Source: Paralvinella palmiformis (Eukaryota; Annelida; Polychaeta; Terebellida; Alvinellidae). Taken from it: a stretch of DNA of 64,000 nt. Shown here piece by piece: positions 15,012 through 24,929 of the stretch. The DNA lies in NCBI GenBank assembly GCA_025642065.1, contig JAODUP010000519.1, forward strand, positions 447,001 to 511,000. The letters are read 5' to 3'. How positions within the stretch are numbered: the stretch's first letter is position 1; each line of letters starts with the position of its first letter. The notes under the pieces are model-generated. The model was not told the DNA's origin and did not search any database. It saw nothing but the letters and a program-made list of their open reading frames with translations. Position numbers and translations under genes: made by a program.

Positions 15012-18000
15012 CATACCTAAATCATCATTCATTATATCTCCACAGTTTGCTGCAGGATTATGATGATCCTGATTTTTTGTTTTGTTGCTTATAATTTTAT
15101 ATATGATTCCTTTTACTGATATGTTTGATTATCGATGTCAGTTGGTAGCTCTCCTGATTAATGTTCGATCCATTTTAGCTTATTTGAACTTGCATCAAAT
15201 AAGTTGTTGTCATGATGTTTTACCGATGTCCTATCGATATATGTATCATTTAGTCGGCAGTTGTATCAGTAAGACGTTTTATAACAATGCTCTAAGCATA
15301 TTAGCATGATCAAGGCTTTTAGGTCATATGAGGATCATGCCAATGAAGTTAGGAATTTTCTGTTCCAGATTCAGAAGGTTGGACAACAATTCACATTAAA
15401 GTTTTAAATCTCCTCAGAATCGGTTCATTTTGTTGGCTTCCATGTTGTGAGATGCAATTAAAAGAATGCAGTACTAAGTGACCTTATTGCACTGATGCAT
15501 CGTTAATCTCTGAATACTCATGCAACTCCGCCCCCCCCCCAAATGATCGTTTTAATAATTCATTCGTTTACGTTCAGTTTCAATTCAGCTTACATTTGAC
15601 CTGATAAAAGATATGAGTCACAGAAATAAAAGTCAATTTATCATACAAAAACAGTTTGATTGCCAAACAAACGATTGCCACATGTGTACTTGATGACAAC
15701 CAAGATGGTGGACAGCCAAAATACATCATGGCTTCAGTTGGTGTTATTGATGTATATTTTGTTCTCATTATGTTTTAGTTTTTTTTAAAATTTGAATTGT
15801 TTACATTTTGTTGGTGATGCTGTGTAATGATACTTAGAATTAGAATGATGTCTCATGAAACACTGGTGCATGATGTTTCATATTTAATAGTAATATAACT
15901 ATTAACGGAAGCATGCTTTTTGAACACTTTGGAACGAAATTGCTCATGATGGCACACAGCGTCATCATTAATTGCCTATAATTCAGCGAATTTGTCTTTT
16001 TAATTCTCACAAGTGTTACTATTTATAAAACAGTTATAAAACTATACTCAGTGGGTGAGAATTGAGGTTTTTTTTTTTCACATTTAAGCCAAGACATTTG
16101 ATGTAGTTCTTTATGGTGACATTTCGGTGTCATTGGTAAATTAAGCTGAATGGACATATGCTGACACGAATGCTAAAACATAGAGTATTTCATTCCGTTC
16201 TCATATAAGTAAATGCTATATGAAGTCTCTGTGTGAACAAAACCAAGTAAAAAATGTAATCTTCTTGTATCCTGCATTCTCTATAAAGAACGCTAACAGT
16301 TCGTTCCTGTTGTCGTTCCGTTGTTGTTGTTGTTGTCATCATTGTTATTGTATTTTCAGGTCCACCAGATCCTCCATCAGATTTCCATGTCCAGCGAACT
16401 GTTGGTGATCACAGCGTCCTTCTCAGTTGGCTGCCACCTGCAATGGACGAATTTGCCCGCAGTAATGGCATTACCATCAAAGGATATAAGGTCAGTTCGT
16501 GAACTTATCGCTATGGGTGGGACACTCCCTGTAGTGCACTAAGCAGCCATACTGCACTGCACACCCACAGGTAGTGGGCTCAAACACCAATATTACGTAC
16601 ATCTGCAGGATGTTTCATCCTTTGAAAAAAAAGCTTCAGCTTCATCATCTAATTTGTTTCTAGGCCTCTGCCTCACTGTCATATGTCAAAGATAAGATCA
16701 GCGTCAAGGCTAAACAAAGCATTGACTTACATTCACTCATCCTTGAATTACTTTAGCAGATATAAGTCTTCAAAAGAGATAAAGAACTTTTTATATTAAA
16801 ATATTTACAGCATCCAATTTTTGTGCATGAATGTACGAATGAGCAATAAAAATAAATAATAACAATAATAATTTTGATGTATTATCCGAACAGACACTGG
16901 ATGTCCTTTACATCTTTCAGATCTACATAAACAACAGAGACGTTCAGTTTATTCCAAGTGCTCACATGAGCAAAGCATTTATCGAGAACTTACACTTACA
17001 TCACGGAACAACTACATTCAGCATACAAAGTATAGGAGAACATGGCCAATCATCACGTCCAGTTGATTCCATCTGTATTGACAGCCCAGTGGGCGACCAC
17101 CTGAGTGAAATCGAATGTGGTCAGGATACATCTCCGTTGAAATCCTCCAGACACAGTGACAGCAAAGAGAAGAAGAGAATGGTAAATAGATAGGGCATTC
17201 GCTGAGCTGTGATTGCATGCGCCTTGTTGGCATTTCTGGATCGGATTTGTCTGTGTTTCATGATGACGAAACGGGGATCTTACGCATGATGGGTTAACAA
17301 AAACCACTTAGCTCCAATGAAGTCCTTGCACTGAGCAGTTTGAAAGAACTACCTCGCCACTCACAGGGGAGTGGAAATATGGAATTAAAATATAAGGAGA
17401 TTAGTCACTGCTGGCCTTTAATATTTTGCTTATTAATGTGTCACCATTTAATGTTACCTGGCAGCACCCCATGATGCCGTAAGCTTTAAAATTAATACCT
17501 GGAAATGTTTTCACAGTTTAACGCCATTGTTTTTTGGCTCAAGTGAGGCATGTTTATTCACAAAGTTTTCAACTGTTGAACAGACATCGAATGAATTCCG
17601 TCTTTTCTGTTTAAATGAGTCACAAACAAAAGTTTAATTCGTTCATTAATATTTCCCTCTAAAGCCACAAGTTTGATTCATTTCAAATATTGGCGCATGT
17701 TGAAATCATTAATAAGAGATCAGTCATGTTAGATGAGCACGCATTTGGCTCTAATATATTCTACCAGTTGCATATTTCATTAATGCATCATTGAGCTAAT
17801 AATTAAGAAAAGTGGTCTTCGTGTTCAAGGATTAAGCTTCAATATGGAAGAAGATTTGAATTTTATGGCTCATGACATTGCGTCTGGCATTTAACACTTT
17901 AAATAGTGCTGCCATGTTAGTGGGATAATACAGACCCGTTTGATCCTTTCTGTAGCTGCTCAGCTCTCAATGGTGGGGGGAGGCTTTAGTTTCAGACAAT

Positions 18001-20210
18001 CACCAAAGGGAGAAAAAAGTCTACACTGATCTGTTGATTTTTTGTTGATTTATTGCCGTCGAGTGGCTTTCACCCAGTACCACGTTAAATGTCAGTTTCT
18101 TTTTGTCACCGACAAGAAATCGTCTAAATCGTTTTCTGACGCTCAAATATGGTGTTGGAGATCGAATCCTATAATCGCAGTCTGAGTGCTGATGCTTCTC
18201 TCTTTGCAGTGTTTTGCTGTGTATGATTATGAGCCATCTAAACAATCAGCGAATCCTCACCCATCTCAGGAACTTGCCCTAAAGACTGGCGATGTTGTCT
18301 TAACATACGGCAACGAACGAGACGATGGCTTCTATTATGGCAAGGTTAGATCACTTAATGAAAGCTAACCATTTTTAGGTATTATAATGTATTATAATGC
18401 TAGCCACCTAATAGTGATCATAGTAGGAGTATTTTTCAAACTGTTCAATTGGTGAAGCATTTCTAAACTCACATTTCCCCCTGTTACGAGGGGCTGGGAT
18501 TACTTACCATATTTATATAACTTACCGTATTTATAAAACTTAACATGTTTCATCCTGAATCTAATTACATGCCACTGTCAACAATCAGGTGATAAATTAT
18601 ATTTTAGTTTTTTTGTGGAATGTTGTCCATAATATTTTTGGTGAGGGGCTTATCATATTATACAGTAATAAAATGCACATTCTGTGATAATATAATGCTT
18701 TCAATATTTAGGAGGGAAGCCTTTCAAATATTCATTGGATTTTAGAACGAAATTAGATTGTTAAATTACTGCAGAAATTATAACATTTGACAGGTTCATT
18801 CAAAACATTTTGGCAATACACAGGTCATGATTATCATCTATTTATGCCCACTTTTGGCTCATTATTGGAACATTATTCTGATACACATTTCAATTGTTAG
18901 ATCTAGAACTTGTGAACATATATTTTTATACGAGTCATGAAATAACTTATATGATACTCTTACATCCAAAATTTGTTCTCACACTGTCAGATATAACTTT
19001 ATTTATTTCAGAAACTACATAGTGAAGTAATATCTATGTTGATACAAGTAACTGATCAAATCTCTAATGATAAAGCACATTTCTTTTCCAGGTTCATGGT
19101 AAGAAAGGATTAGTTCCAGCAAGTTTTATAGAAGAGGTTCCTGTATTCACATGCAAGAACCGAAGGGTGAGTAATATGCCTCATTATTACTTATGTAATG
19201 AAATTTAATGCTTCATGCTGAAAACATAGATTTGTAGCCTGCTTTAACCTTATTTCAATTATAATATATCTATTTTGGCGTTGTCTAATGTCTCAAGTGT
19301 TCCACAGAAAAATGGCGTCAGTCAAATGACTATTATAAATATTTTTGATAAACCTACTGTTTAGCTCCTTTTTGCTGAGTGCAAAGGATTAAGCCCACCT
19401 GGAAAGTTAAAAAACAAATTGTTAGCCATCAGAGTCCCTACATTTATTATTACAGCATTACAAGTGCAAGTTGAAACCAACCGAGTTCTGTTAAAACAGA
19501 ACAATAAGCAATTGTATACTTCATTAATATCATGTGGATAAGTTTGGTGGCAATAATGCATTTTGTGTCAGACAATTACCATCCTTTATTAGGCTCAAGT
19601 CATATGGTGATTGTGCATTTAGTGTTTGCCAACAGATATTAGAAATGCCTTGTCTCTTGAAAATCTTTTAAATCTGTTCTAAAAACAATCCTGTTCAAGG
19701 TTGCTTTCACATATAAATAGTAATTATATTTTAAATCTCTTATAGGGTTTTTATAGACATATTATTTGGGGTATTTAAATATTATTTGTACAGCGCCTTT
19801 GAATGGCTCCTGCTAGTAAGGGCACTTTATTAAATCTACATTATTATTATTATTATTACAATGATAAATTACTACTAATGCTAATGTAGTTTTAGCCATT
19901 TGGAGTGAATTTAAATTCCCTTTGCTGTTCGTGTTCTTTTGCGGTCAGTGATTTTATTAATTAACATCTTGTAAGAAAAAAGTATCGCGCTAGACAATTA
20001 TGAATTGTGATGAATGTATGATCTATTACTGACACAGTCTGTTTGTGATCTCAAGGTTAAACTGCGCTCTAACAACCAGTAAGGTATGATGTAAACAAAG
20101 GTGTTGGGAAGATAGTCAAATAAGGCTATACAATTAAAGGTGTCAGTGTATAATATTACCATTGCGAGAGAGAAATCCCCCAAATAGATTTGTACTGATT
20201 TTATGCTCAC

Positions 20211-20246
<36 letters not shown>

Positions 20247-22317
20247 CACATATCTGAAATTTGATATTTATTTCATGTTCTGTAATTAATCTTTGGTGTC
20301 TGGAGTAACACCTCATTATTATTTTTTTCACAAATCTCTTTCGTTTAGGTGGCACCGTTTCTAAATATTCGCTTAGTTACGATTATAAATAAGTTCAATT
20401 AAATGATATATTTAAATAACTATATTTAATCATAAGCAGCCACTGAAGTCTGAAGAGCTACTGGTGCATTATACTGGTAATGGTGATTGGTGTCAATAAA
20501 TGGAAATGTTTTTGTTATCTGTTTTGTTCGTTCTGTTTATTTATTTTAGGTATTTAGATATGTAGCAGAATAGGAAATAATTTAATTTTTACTACGACGT
20601 TGACCAATGTTAACAGTTTTAATTTGTTGTTAAGATAGCTGTTGCTGTTATCCCGTACGCAGTTGATATTTTCAATTCGGCTACTGTTCTGTTGCTTTTA
20701 TTTTTTTTTTTGGGGGGGGCTGGTCTTTTTTGGGGGAGATTTTAAATTATAGATGTATGATCCCAAAATATCCATTTCCTCCATCCTGCTACTCATGTAT
20801 GGCTGGATCAGTATATATGTATTCTACGCTATTTCTGGAGTTCCTGTTGTTCGAGTTGTTATCTCTAACAGTTTCTTAAGAGAAATGCTGTAATAGATAT
20901 TTGTACTGACTGGACATCAATATTCAGCTTTCCTATTACTTGATAATGTCCATGGATAAAATATTGAAAACTGTATTTTCCTTCAGGGGTAAACAATTAA
21001 TTAATATTGCTTATGTTAAGAAAAACCTCCCATAAGTAAATAAATAAATAGGGTAAACGGAATGACATTGTTTACACGTTCCTTTGAGAAATAACGAATA
21101 CGATCTATTTCGGTGATTTTATTTCCACTGATTAGAGAGACCCTCTGTATTATACATAGTTTTGCTATCAAGGCCATAAAGTCGAAACTTGTAGCGCAGA
21201 ATGGAAAGTAAAATATTTATTATCCATTGTTAGTGTGCTTTTCGTGTTCCTGTAACAGATATACGTGTGAAGTAATATAGCTTACCCAGTCAGTTCCAAA
21301 GCTTCACTTCTCCATTTCCTCTGTCATCCATCCAACCTTAATGGATTCCTTTGTTTTAGAGAGCTAAATGTCTGTGTTATTTGAAGATGGCTAGTCTCAC
21401 AGGCAGAGTGTGTCCGGATTTTAAAAATTCAAGTTCCAGCACAGCAGAGCATGCACAAATTAATGTGTTCAACACATAGCTATGCACAGATGTTATTTGT
21501 TCAAGAACTATTGCAGCATGTGTCAAGTGAATAATATATATTATTAAACAATTTACTGCCATATATATTAAGCTAAAAGAGTGTCATTGCAAGTAGATAT
21601 TAAAGTAAATTGGATTTATTGCAGTATATTTTAAATTGACTTAACCATAATATAGTTAAAAGAAATTTGATATATTCCAGTATATTTTGAAGTAAGATTT
21701 ATTTATTAATGTGCAGCATGTACTAAATCACACACACACACACACACATAGGAAAATTTACCACAGGATATGTTATTGTTAAGCAATTTTGTTTTATTGC
21801 AGTGTTCTAAAGAGATAAAAGAAATAGAATGTACTAAACGAAGTGAATTTGCTTATTGCAGTATATTATATAAAAGGTTAAAATCTAATTTACTGAAATA
21901 CAGCAAAATGGCTGCCTGTAATTACATCACAACAGCAGCAAGTGTCCAGATTGAAGCAGTTTTCTACAGTTCCTAAATCTGTCTTTTTATATAATGCAAC
22001 ATTGGCAATTGTTTTGTTATATTTAAACCAGACCCTGATCACAAATCATGGTTTGAAGGCTGATCTTAAAATAGATAATTTAGATCATGTTGACATGATA
22101 CTAAATTTTGCAGTTTATTTCTTTTTTCCAGATTCCATCTAGCAATGCCAGTCAGATATCATCACTGCTTTCCCCATCTGGTTCTGTTGCTGCAAGCAGC
22201 CACAGCTCCATGGCAACCTCCGAAAGAACCCGACCCCTGAGTAACCTCAGCAACCGTTCTACTTCCTCCAGCGGGTCCAGAGTACGTCTGGGTCGAAAAT
22301 TTGAAGCTGTTGTTTAG
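1005..22317 (+). CDS. RIM-binding protein (RIMBP/TSPOAP1)-like scaffold, 20 coding exons
   Basis: Joined exons: 1005-1203, 2444-2952, 3130-3165, 4231-4389, 5763-5855, 6168-6353, 6920-7096, 7702-7824, 8145-8240, 9135-9290, 10328-10841, 12327-12454, 12757-12847, 13278-13487, 14310-14480, 16360-16490, 16921-17181, 18210-18344, 19092-19166, 22132-22317. All junctions are AG/GT and in phase; the sum is 3636 bases (1211 residues). Residue map: acidic Ser/Pro-rich 1-215, coiled coil about 215-525, linker to 715, SH3 about 716-790, Pro/Ser linker, FN3 about 950-1045, SH3 1081-1150, Ser-rich tail. The SH3 cores show ALYDY-like (VAVNDY, FAVYDY), DGFYYG and GLVP motifs; the FN3 has the SNGI..KGYK pattern seen in RIMBPs. 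RIMBPs link Ca2+ channels to RIM at presynaptic active zones. Known members usually carry three SH3 and about three FN3 domains, so this is a reduced or divergent member; a RIMBP3-like paralogue is possible. The start codon is not settled: no exon with a safe ATG was found upstream. Confidence 0.78.
1553..1672. repeat. (CA)n and (CAGA)n microsatellite cluster
   Basis: CAGA/CAGG runs pass into (CA)n and GAGAG blocks in the first mapped intron. A (GT)n tract at about 1957-1980 lies in the same intron. Confidence 0.9.
2444..2952 (+). CDS. RIMBP-like exon 2, Ser/Pro/Asp-rich region into start of coiled coil
   Basis: The acceptor is TTTATTTAG at 2443 and the donor is GTATGC at 2953. The first two bases complete the Val codon split with exon 1. 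The exon is GC-richer than its surroundings. It encodes about 170 residues that are low-complexity (SSSEASSAS, PPLPASVPPP, DDSADEAPDIVDEDD) and turn into heptad-like sequence at the end (MKEKIAELEAKLQ). No catalytic motif is visible, so this is probably disordered scaffold sequence. Confidence 0.75.
3130..3165 (+). CDS. RIMBP-like exon 3, 12-residue microexon
   Basis: A 36-base exon between TTCTTCAG and GTAGGA, phase 0 on both sides, encoding KNENQAPLLRSK. Removing it keeps the frame, so it could be an optional cassette that changes the register of the coiled coil. The splice sites are good, but an exon this short needs transcript proof. Confidence 0.55.
4231..4389 (+). CDS. RIMBP-like exon 4, coiled coil
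   Basis: The acceptor is TTTTTGAAG at 4230 and the donor is GTATGA at 4390, both phase 0. It encodes 53 charged residues with Leu/Ile spacing typical of a coiled coil (ISDKNDELDRARHDL, LLRQEIDTTNKLL). It contains no internal ATG-to-stop ORF long enough to be found by length alone; it is supported by frame, splice sites and composition. Confidence 0.7.
5028..5229. repeat. (TA)n and (CA)n microsatellites
   Basis: A pure (TA)n run at 5028-5066 and a (CA)n run of about 31 units at 5168-5229, in the intron before exon 5. Confidence 0.92.
5619..5698. repeat. (GTCT)n, (GT)n and (CT)n compound microsatellite
   Basis: A pyrimidine-rich compound tract lying just upstream of exon 5. Confidence 0.9.
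5763..5855 (+). CDS. RIMBP-like exon 5, coiled coil
   Basis: The acceptor TATATTTCAG ends at 5762 and the donor GTACAT starts at 5856; phase 0. It encodes 31 residues with heptads (LDCTNLKKDNLHLKSRLDEK). It lies directly downstream of a (GTCT)n/(GT)n/(CT)n tract that forms much of the polypyrimidine region of its acceptor. Confidence 0.72.
6168..6353 (+). CDS. RIMBP-like exon 6, coiled coil
   Basis: The acceptor CTTCCACAG ends at 6167 and the donor GTATGG starts at 6354; phase 0. It encodes 62 residues of strong coiled coil (VEKLTQDLKQLQTNLAS, EDQLTKFKEVEKSYAQLQQK). Confidence 0.78.
6678..6734. repeat. (TA)n(GT)n microsatellite
   Basis: (TA)n passes into (GT)n in the intron before exon 7. 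Confidence 0.9.
6920..7096 (+). CDS. RIMBP-like exon 7, coiled coil
   Basis: The acceptor TCTTTACAG ends at 6919 and the donor GTAAAT starts at 7097; phase 0. It encodes 59 residues of Lys/Glu/Leu-rich coiled coil (HEELKERFADLKEASEE, SSEKKVKALEEKLKEM). Confidence 0.78.
7449..7665. repeat. Minisatellite, 18-19-base unit, about 12 copies
   Basis: Copies of a unit like CAATATTCCATGATTGTG follow one another with a few substitutions (TATG for TGTG, CACATG for TCCATG). The tract is in the intron before exon 8 and ends about 36 bases before the exon. Each unit holds the palindrome AATATT. Confidence 0.92.
7702..7824 (+). CDS. RIMBP-like exon 8, coiled coil
   Basis: The acceptor CTTTATTAG ends at 7701 and the donor GTCAGT starts at 7825; phase 0. 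It encodes 41 residues (SITRQNVKLLHEVDSLQQLV). The minisatellite at 7449-7665 lies only some 36 bases upstream of the exon. Confidence 0.75.
8145..8240 (+). CDS. RIMBP-like exon 9, basic helical segment
   Basis: The acceptor CGTTACAG ends at 8144 and the donor GTAAGG starts at 8241; phase 0. It encodes 32 residues, notably basic (RSKALTMIAPLRAKVSRFAS). Confidence 0.74.
8547..8729 (+). mobile_element. tRNA-derived SINE with (ACTC)n tail
   Basis: The head has an A-box-like TGGTAGCACAGTGG and a B-box-like GGGTCCAATCC at the right spacing for a tRNA promoter. The body ends CCAGTGCCAAGG, then AAACAACTCACTCACTC. The same tail type is seen in the SINEs at 46.9 and 58.8 kb. It lies within an intron of the RIMBP-like gene, in the sense orientation. 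Confidence 0.78.
9135..9290 (+). CDS. RIMBP-like exon 10
   Basis: The donor is GTAAGG at 9291. Two acceptors fit: GTGCTTCAG (exon from 9135) or TTCAATCAG (exon from 9117, adding SMFVLQ); both keep phase 0. It encodes 52 residues ending the helical part (DDIIRHLLMDVRRCGRHNEL), followed by an acidic Ser patch (DSSSSEDYDR) that could be phosphorylated. Confidence 0.72.
10328..10841 (+). CDS. RIMBP-like exon 11, linker and first half of SH3-1
   Basis: The acceptor ATTTCCAG ends at 10327 and the donor GTAAAT starts at 10842, leaving a split Gly codon. It encodes 171 residues of polar linker, then the start of an SH3 domain near residue 716 (FVAVNDYNP, then ELDLPLREGDLVRVI). The open frame runs upstream to 10142, but the good acceptor marks the exon start. 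Confidence 0.82.
12327..12454 (+). CDS. RIMBP-like exon 12, second half of SH3-1
   Basis: The acceptor is CATCAAG, somewhat weak, and the donor is GTTAGT at 12455. It completes the Gly codon and the SH3 fold: GAKNDRGYYEAEVKGRVG followed by LVPALYLVP. The conserved Trp of the SH3 core is Tyr here (RGYYEAEV), as RIMBP SH3 domains commonly have Phe or Tyr at that place. The rest is a basic Lys/Gln/Ser tail. Confidence 0.82.
12757..12847 (+). CDS. RIMBP-like exon 13, inter-domain linker
   Basis: The acceptor GACATTACAG ends at 12756 and the donor GTATGT starts at 12848. It encodes 30 residues plus one base (SPEQILSMYAELAQSHKP). The donor is followed by a (GT)n tract. Confidence 0.72.
13278..13487 (+). 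CDS. RIMBP-like exon 14, Pro/Ser/Thr-rich linker
   Basis: The acceptor CATCCACAG ends at 13277 and the donor GTGAGT starts at 13488; one-base overhang on both sides. It encodes about 70 residues with SP/TP sites (TKSPTIASKTPLSPTF) and no fold motif. Confidence 0.72.
13918..14036 (+). mobile_element. 5'-truncated SINE (same family as 52.9 and 57.5 kb)
   Basis: It lacks the tRNA-like head but matches the body: TTCGTTTCATTACCTACCTT, GCTCGGCCCATTTAGCCTAC, GTGGCCGTAAAACATCA, then an ATAATA-rich tail. It lies in the intron between exons 14 and 15. Confidence 0.8.
14310..14480 (+). CDS. RIMBP-like exon 15, linker with PP motifs
   Basis: The acceptor CACTCTGCCAG ends at 14309 and the donor GTCAGT starts at 14481. 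It encodes 57 residues (RLSPLKIICCASLPSFAGGP, then LQSPPPIDQIKS). It has no ATG-started ORF of its own and is supported by phase on both sides and by Pro-rich content like the previous exon. It might be alternatively used, since skipping it keeps the frame. Confidence 0.62.
14965..15010. repeat. (CA)n microsatellite in intron
   Basis: A run of (CA)n after ACATGCAC repeats, in the intron between exons 15 and 16. Similar intronic (CA)n runs are at 11462-11491, 20213-20244 and 21729-21750; (GT)n runs are at 11219-11240 and 12880-12908. Confidence 0.9.
16360..16490 (+). CDS. RIMBP-like exon 16, first half of FN3 domain
   Basis: The acceptor TGTATTTTCAG ends at 16359 and the donor GTCAGT starts at 16491. 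It encodes PPDPPSDFHVQRTVGDHSVL and LSWLPPAMDE, the A to C strands of an FN3 domain with the conserved Trp, then SNGITIKGYK, which closely resembles the C-strand region of RIMBP FN3 repeats. Confidence 0.83.
16505..16742 (+). mobile_element. Diverged tRNA-derived SINE
   Basis: The A-box-like CTGTAGTGCACTAAG and B-box-like GTGGGCTCAAACACC are degraded. The body keeps GATGTTTCATCC, a spot like CAGCGTCAAGGCTAAACAAA, and an ACTCATCC tail. It sits just after exon 16 and is older than the other copies. Confidence 0.55.
16921..17181 (+). CDS. RIMBP-like exon 17, second half of FN3 and acidic/basic linker
   Basis: The acceptor CATCTTTCAG ends at 16920 and the donor GTAAAT starts at 17182; phase 0. 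It completes the FN3 domain (IYINNRDVQF, TTFSIQSIGEHGQSS) and adds a charged linker ending KEKKRM. No further FN3 repeats are visible between here and the last SH3. Confidence 0.83.
18210..18344 (+). CDS. RIMBP-like exon 18, first half of SH3-2
   Basis: The acceptor CTCTTTGCAG ends at 18209 and the donor GTTAGA starts at 18345; phase 0. It encodes CFAVYDYEPSKQSANPHPSQ, then ELALKTGDVVLTYG and DDGFYYGK. The NP insertion before the ELAL strand and the DDGFYYG core are hallmarks of RIMBP SH3 domains. Confidence 0.85.
19092..19166 (+). CDS. RIMBP-like exon 19, end of SH3-2
   Basis: The acceptor TTCTTTTCCAG ends at 19091 and the donor GTGAGT starts at 19167; phase 0. It encodes VHGKKGLVPASFIEEVP, the last strands of the SH3 domain, then a basic CKNRR. 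Confidence 0.84.
19640..19862 (+). mobile_element. LINE 3' end fragment
   Basis: It contains GTACAGCGCCTTTGAATGGC and AAGGGCACTTTATTAAATCT, then an (ATT)n tail, a form typical of CR1/L2-type LINE 3' ends. The inverse copy at 32.74 kb matches over about 220 bases, and a short third piece lies at about 57770-57815. Confidence 0.7.
22132..22317 (+). CDS. RIMBP-like last coding exon 20, Ser-rich C-terminal tail
   Basis: The acceptor CTTTTTTCCAG ends at 22131; the frame ends at a TAG at 22315-22317. It encodes 61 residues, very rich in Ser (SSLLSPSGSVAASSHSS, SNLSNRSTSSSGSR), ending GRKFEAVV. A C-terminal hydrophobic pair such as VV can bind PDZ domains, but this is only a possibility. Confidence 0.78.
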   Translation: MPSSNASQISSLLSPSGSVAASSHSSMATSERTRPLSNLSNRSTSSSGSRVRLGRKFEAVV

Positions 22318-23385
22318 AAGCCTGAATCTTCACAGATTTTGGCTGTGTGCAATTCCTGCATCTACTGAATCTACTGAACACGTATTGATTTTATGCCCGT
22401 AAAATCTTAGATGAACTCCCCCAAAATGATGATGAATACTAATTCTGGACAAGGTGTAGTAAGCAGATCAATACATTATCAAGCACTTGGTAAATTCACC
22501 TGTAATAGGTGGCAATAGTTTTTGCAACTTACTTGCAATTATTCAGAGATTTTATACTATTTACACTTATGAAACATTATGCATTTACGAGAAAGAACAT
22601 ACTTGGCCAGATTTAACGATCTTGAATATACACGAATTAATATGCCGAAGAGAATGGGATTGTATTTGTTTTATTAATAATTTTTTAACCTACAATGTTT
22701 TTTTGTTGTACAGAAAAGAGCTGCCTTCCTATTGGTGCTAATGTTTTCTTGTGTGTTTATTGTGAGTGCTACATGATATAAACGAGTTTGTTGTTGTTGA
22801 ATATGATGCAATGAACTTGACTGACAGCCAGAATTTCTAGCAATACATTATGTTTATATCTAAACTGGGGCAGTGTATTGGAGAGACTATGCCGGTGTGT
22901 CGCTGGCATGTCGCAATCTCATAGATACACACTGTCTGAGTTTTTTGTTAATACATATGGCACACGACAGCTGGCAAGCCAAAATTGAACTGTATATAAA
23001 ATGTATAGGTGTGGGTTGCTTTTGCTGACTATTTATGCAAACGACAGTGAACTATTTTCCAATGTTTGTCTAGGAATATAGATGGTTTTTTTTATTATAT
23101 GGAAACTTCTTTGCAGCAAAAGGAACAGTCTTTATGCTGTTGAAGAACAACGAAATAATTGCTAATATGGCACAGTATCCGGTTCATACACGTTCTCTCC
23201 AGTGTAACATTTTAATGGTTAACAAATATATTCTTGTTTCATGTAATATCAAAATAAAGAAATACATTGCTAGTGAGATCATTCTGTAGTACAATAAAAG
23301 TAATAAAGTAGAACTGATAATTAAACATTTGTGGCACATAATCATAAGGCAACATGTTAATATTTGCCGAGATTTCCCACTTAGT

Positions 23386-23428
<43 letters not shown>

Positions 23429-23641
23429 GTTAAGACAATCATTTGTAGACAAGTTGTTAATCCTTAAGAGACTGATTATGTGTGCTTATTTTTTTGTAAA
23501 TGTGTTAGGCTTTGCTTTTGGACTGAAATCTTTTATTTTAGATCAATTAATTTACTCTTCACATTTAAAAAATCAAGTTTTAAACTGTTGACTGAAAAAT
23601 GCTAGTAAAACGTTTGACATTTATATATATTTAGGTGTGTG

Positions 23642-23676
<35 letters not shown>

Positions 23677-24660
23677 GTGTGTGTGTGTATATATATTTAT
23701 GCACACACACACACACACACATACAAATATATCCACATGTGCATATATTTTTGCTTTGAAATTATAATTTCCAAGTAGTTGGGTAGGTGATTTATTTCGA
23801 AATTAATCAGCTTTTGTGTGAAAAGTTTCAAGTGAAATTTTTTATTGAAGTGGTTATACAATGTTTTTTTAACCAAAATTAACTTCACCTATTTAGCTGT
23901 GTGTATATATATATAATGATATAAAATATTTGCTGTGCGTTTATATGCCACTTATAATTATGTTTGTTCAACCATTAATGTTCTGGTTTCACTGTGTTTG
24001 CTGAATAGTTCAGTTGAAGTTGATAATTACCTAATGTGTGAAGCAGGCATCGTAACATGAAAGCTTTGCCAATTCTATATCTCGATGTTCGGTGTTGATA
24101 CCCTTTCCGTTCTGTTGTCAACCCTTTCCCTTGTTATAACATTTTAACATTGTAGGAACACCTGAAATGCAATGATGGTGTTAGAAATAAAATTAGCATA
24201 TTAGGAATATAATTGTATTGAATACATTTGATAAGCGTAACATATTTTGTTGTTCTACGTAATAACAATAAGACCAATAATGTGCCAAAATGTATTGATT
24301 ATTCTTGCTGTGGTTCGATAGTTGTTTCATGGCGGTGTGTTAATGTATATACGTTCAGATGTTCGTGATTTGTGCAGCTCTTTTCTGAATAGATAAATTA
24401 TCACGTGAAGAAGCATAATTTCATTTTAACAGACGTCAAGATTCATAAAGGTGAAGAACCGCAATCTCTCTCGGCCAACCAATGACTTTATTCAGTGACG
24501 TTTAAAAATAGTAAATGCTCCCTTCGTGGTCGAGCTTATTCACTGTATGCATGTTTATTACACCTTGTCACAGAGAACCGTCTCGGAACAATTAGACAGA
24601 CTTTAATTTATGCAGGTTTTTTGTATATTTAATAGTTTCAATAAAAAAGTGAAAACCCGT
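22318..24660 (+). other. Probable 3' UTR and flank of the RIMBP-like gene
   Basis: No coding signal follows the stop. AATAAA poly(A) signals occur at 23253-23258 and 24640-24645; the second is followed by GT-rich sequence and sits just before the mobile-element region, so it is a plausible end. The stretch carries (TA)n at about 23385-23427, a (TA)n/(GT)n/(CA)n cluster at about 23640-23722, and otherwise plain AT-rich DNA. Confidence 0.45.
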
Positions 24661-24729
24661 TTCAGTTCTCATTGTTTTTGTGTCATGGAGTAAATATATT
24701 TTGTAGAGCGGTAAACTAAAAATTTACCA

Positions 24730-24856
24730 GGTATAATCAGGTAATTTATATATATTTCCTGAAATTTTCAGATAATATATTGCTAACTGAGATTTAATAC
24801 AGATTACATGAAAATTTCAGGTAATATACATATTACCTGATTATACAGATTAACTG

Positions 24857-24860
<4 letters not shown>
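24730..24860. mobile_element. Palindromic MITE, copy 1
   Basis: The ends are inverted (TATAATCAGGTAAT at the left, ATTACCTGATTATA at the right), and the middle has AACTGAGATTTAATACAGAT and AAATTTCAGGTAATATA, shared with the copy at 47.29 kb. The right end continues into CAGATTAACTGTAA and a (TA)n run; the outer part of the left end is missing here. Confidence 0.7.
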
Positions 24861-24893
<33 letters not shown>

Positions 24894-24929
24894 CTTGTCT
24901 CATATTTGAAAACTCTTGGCCCAAATAGA

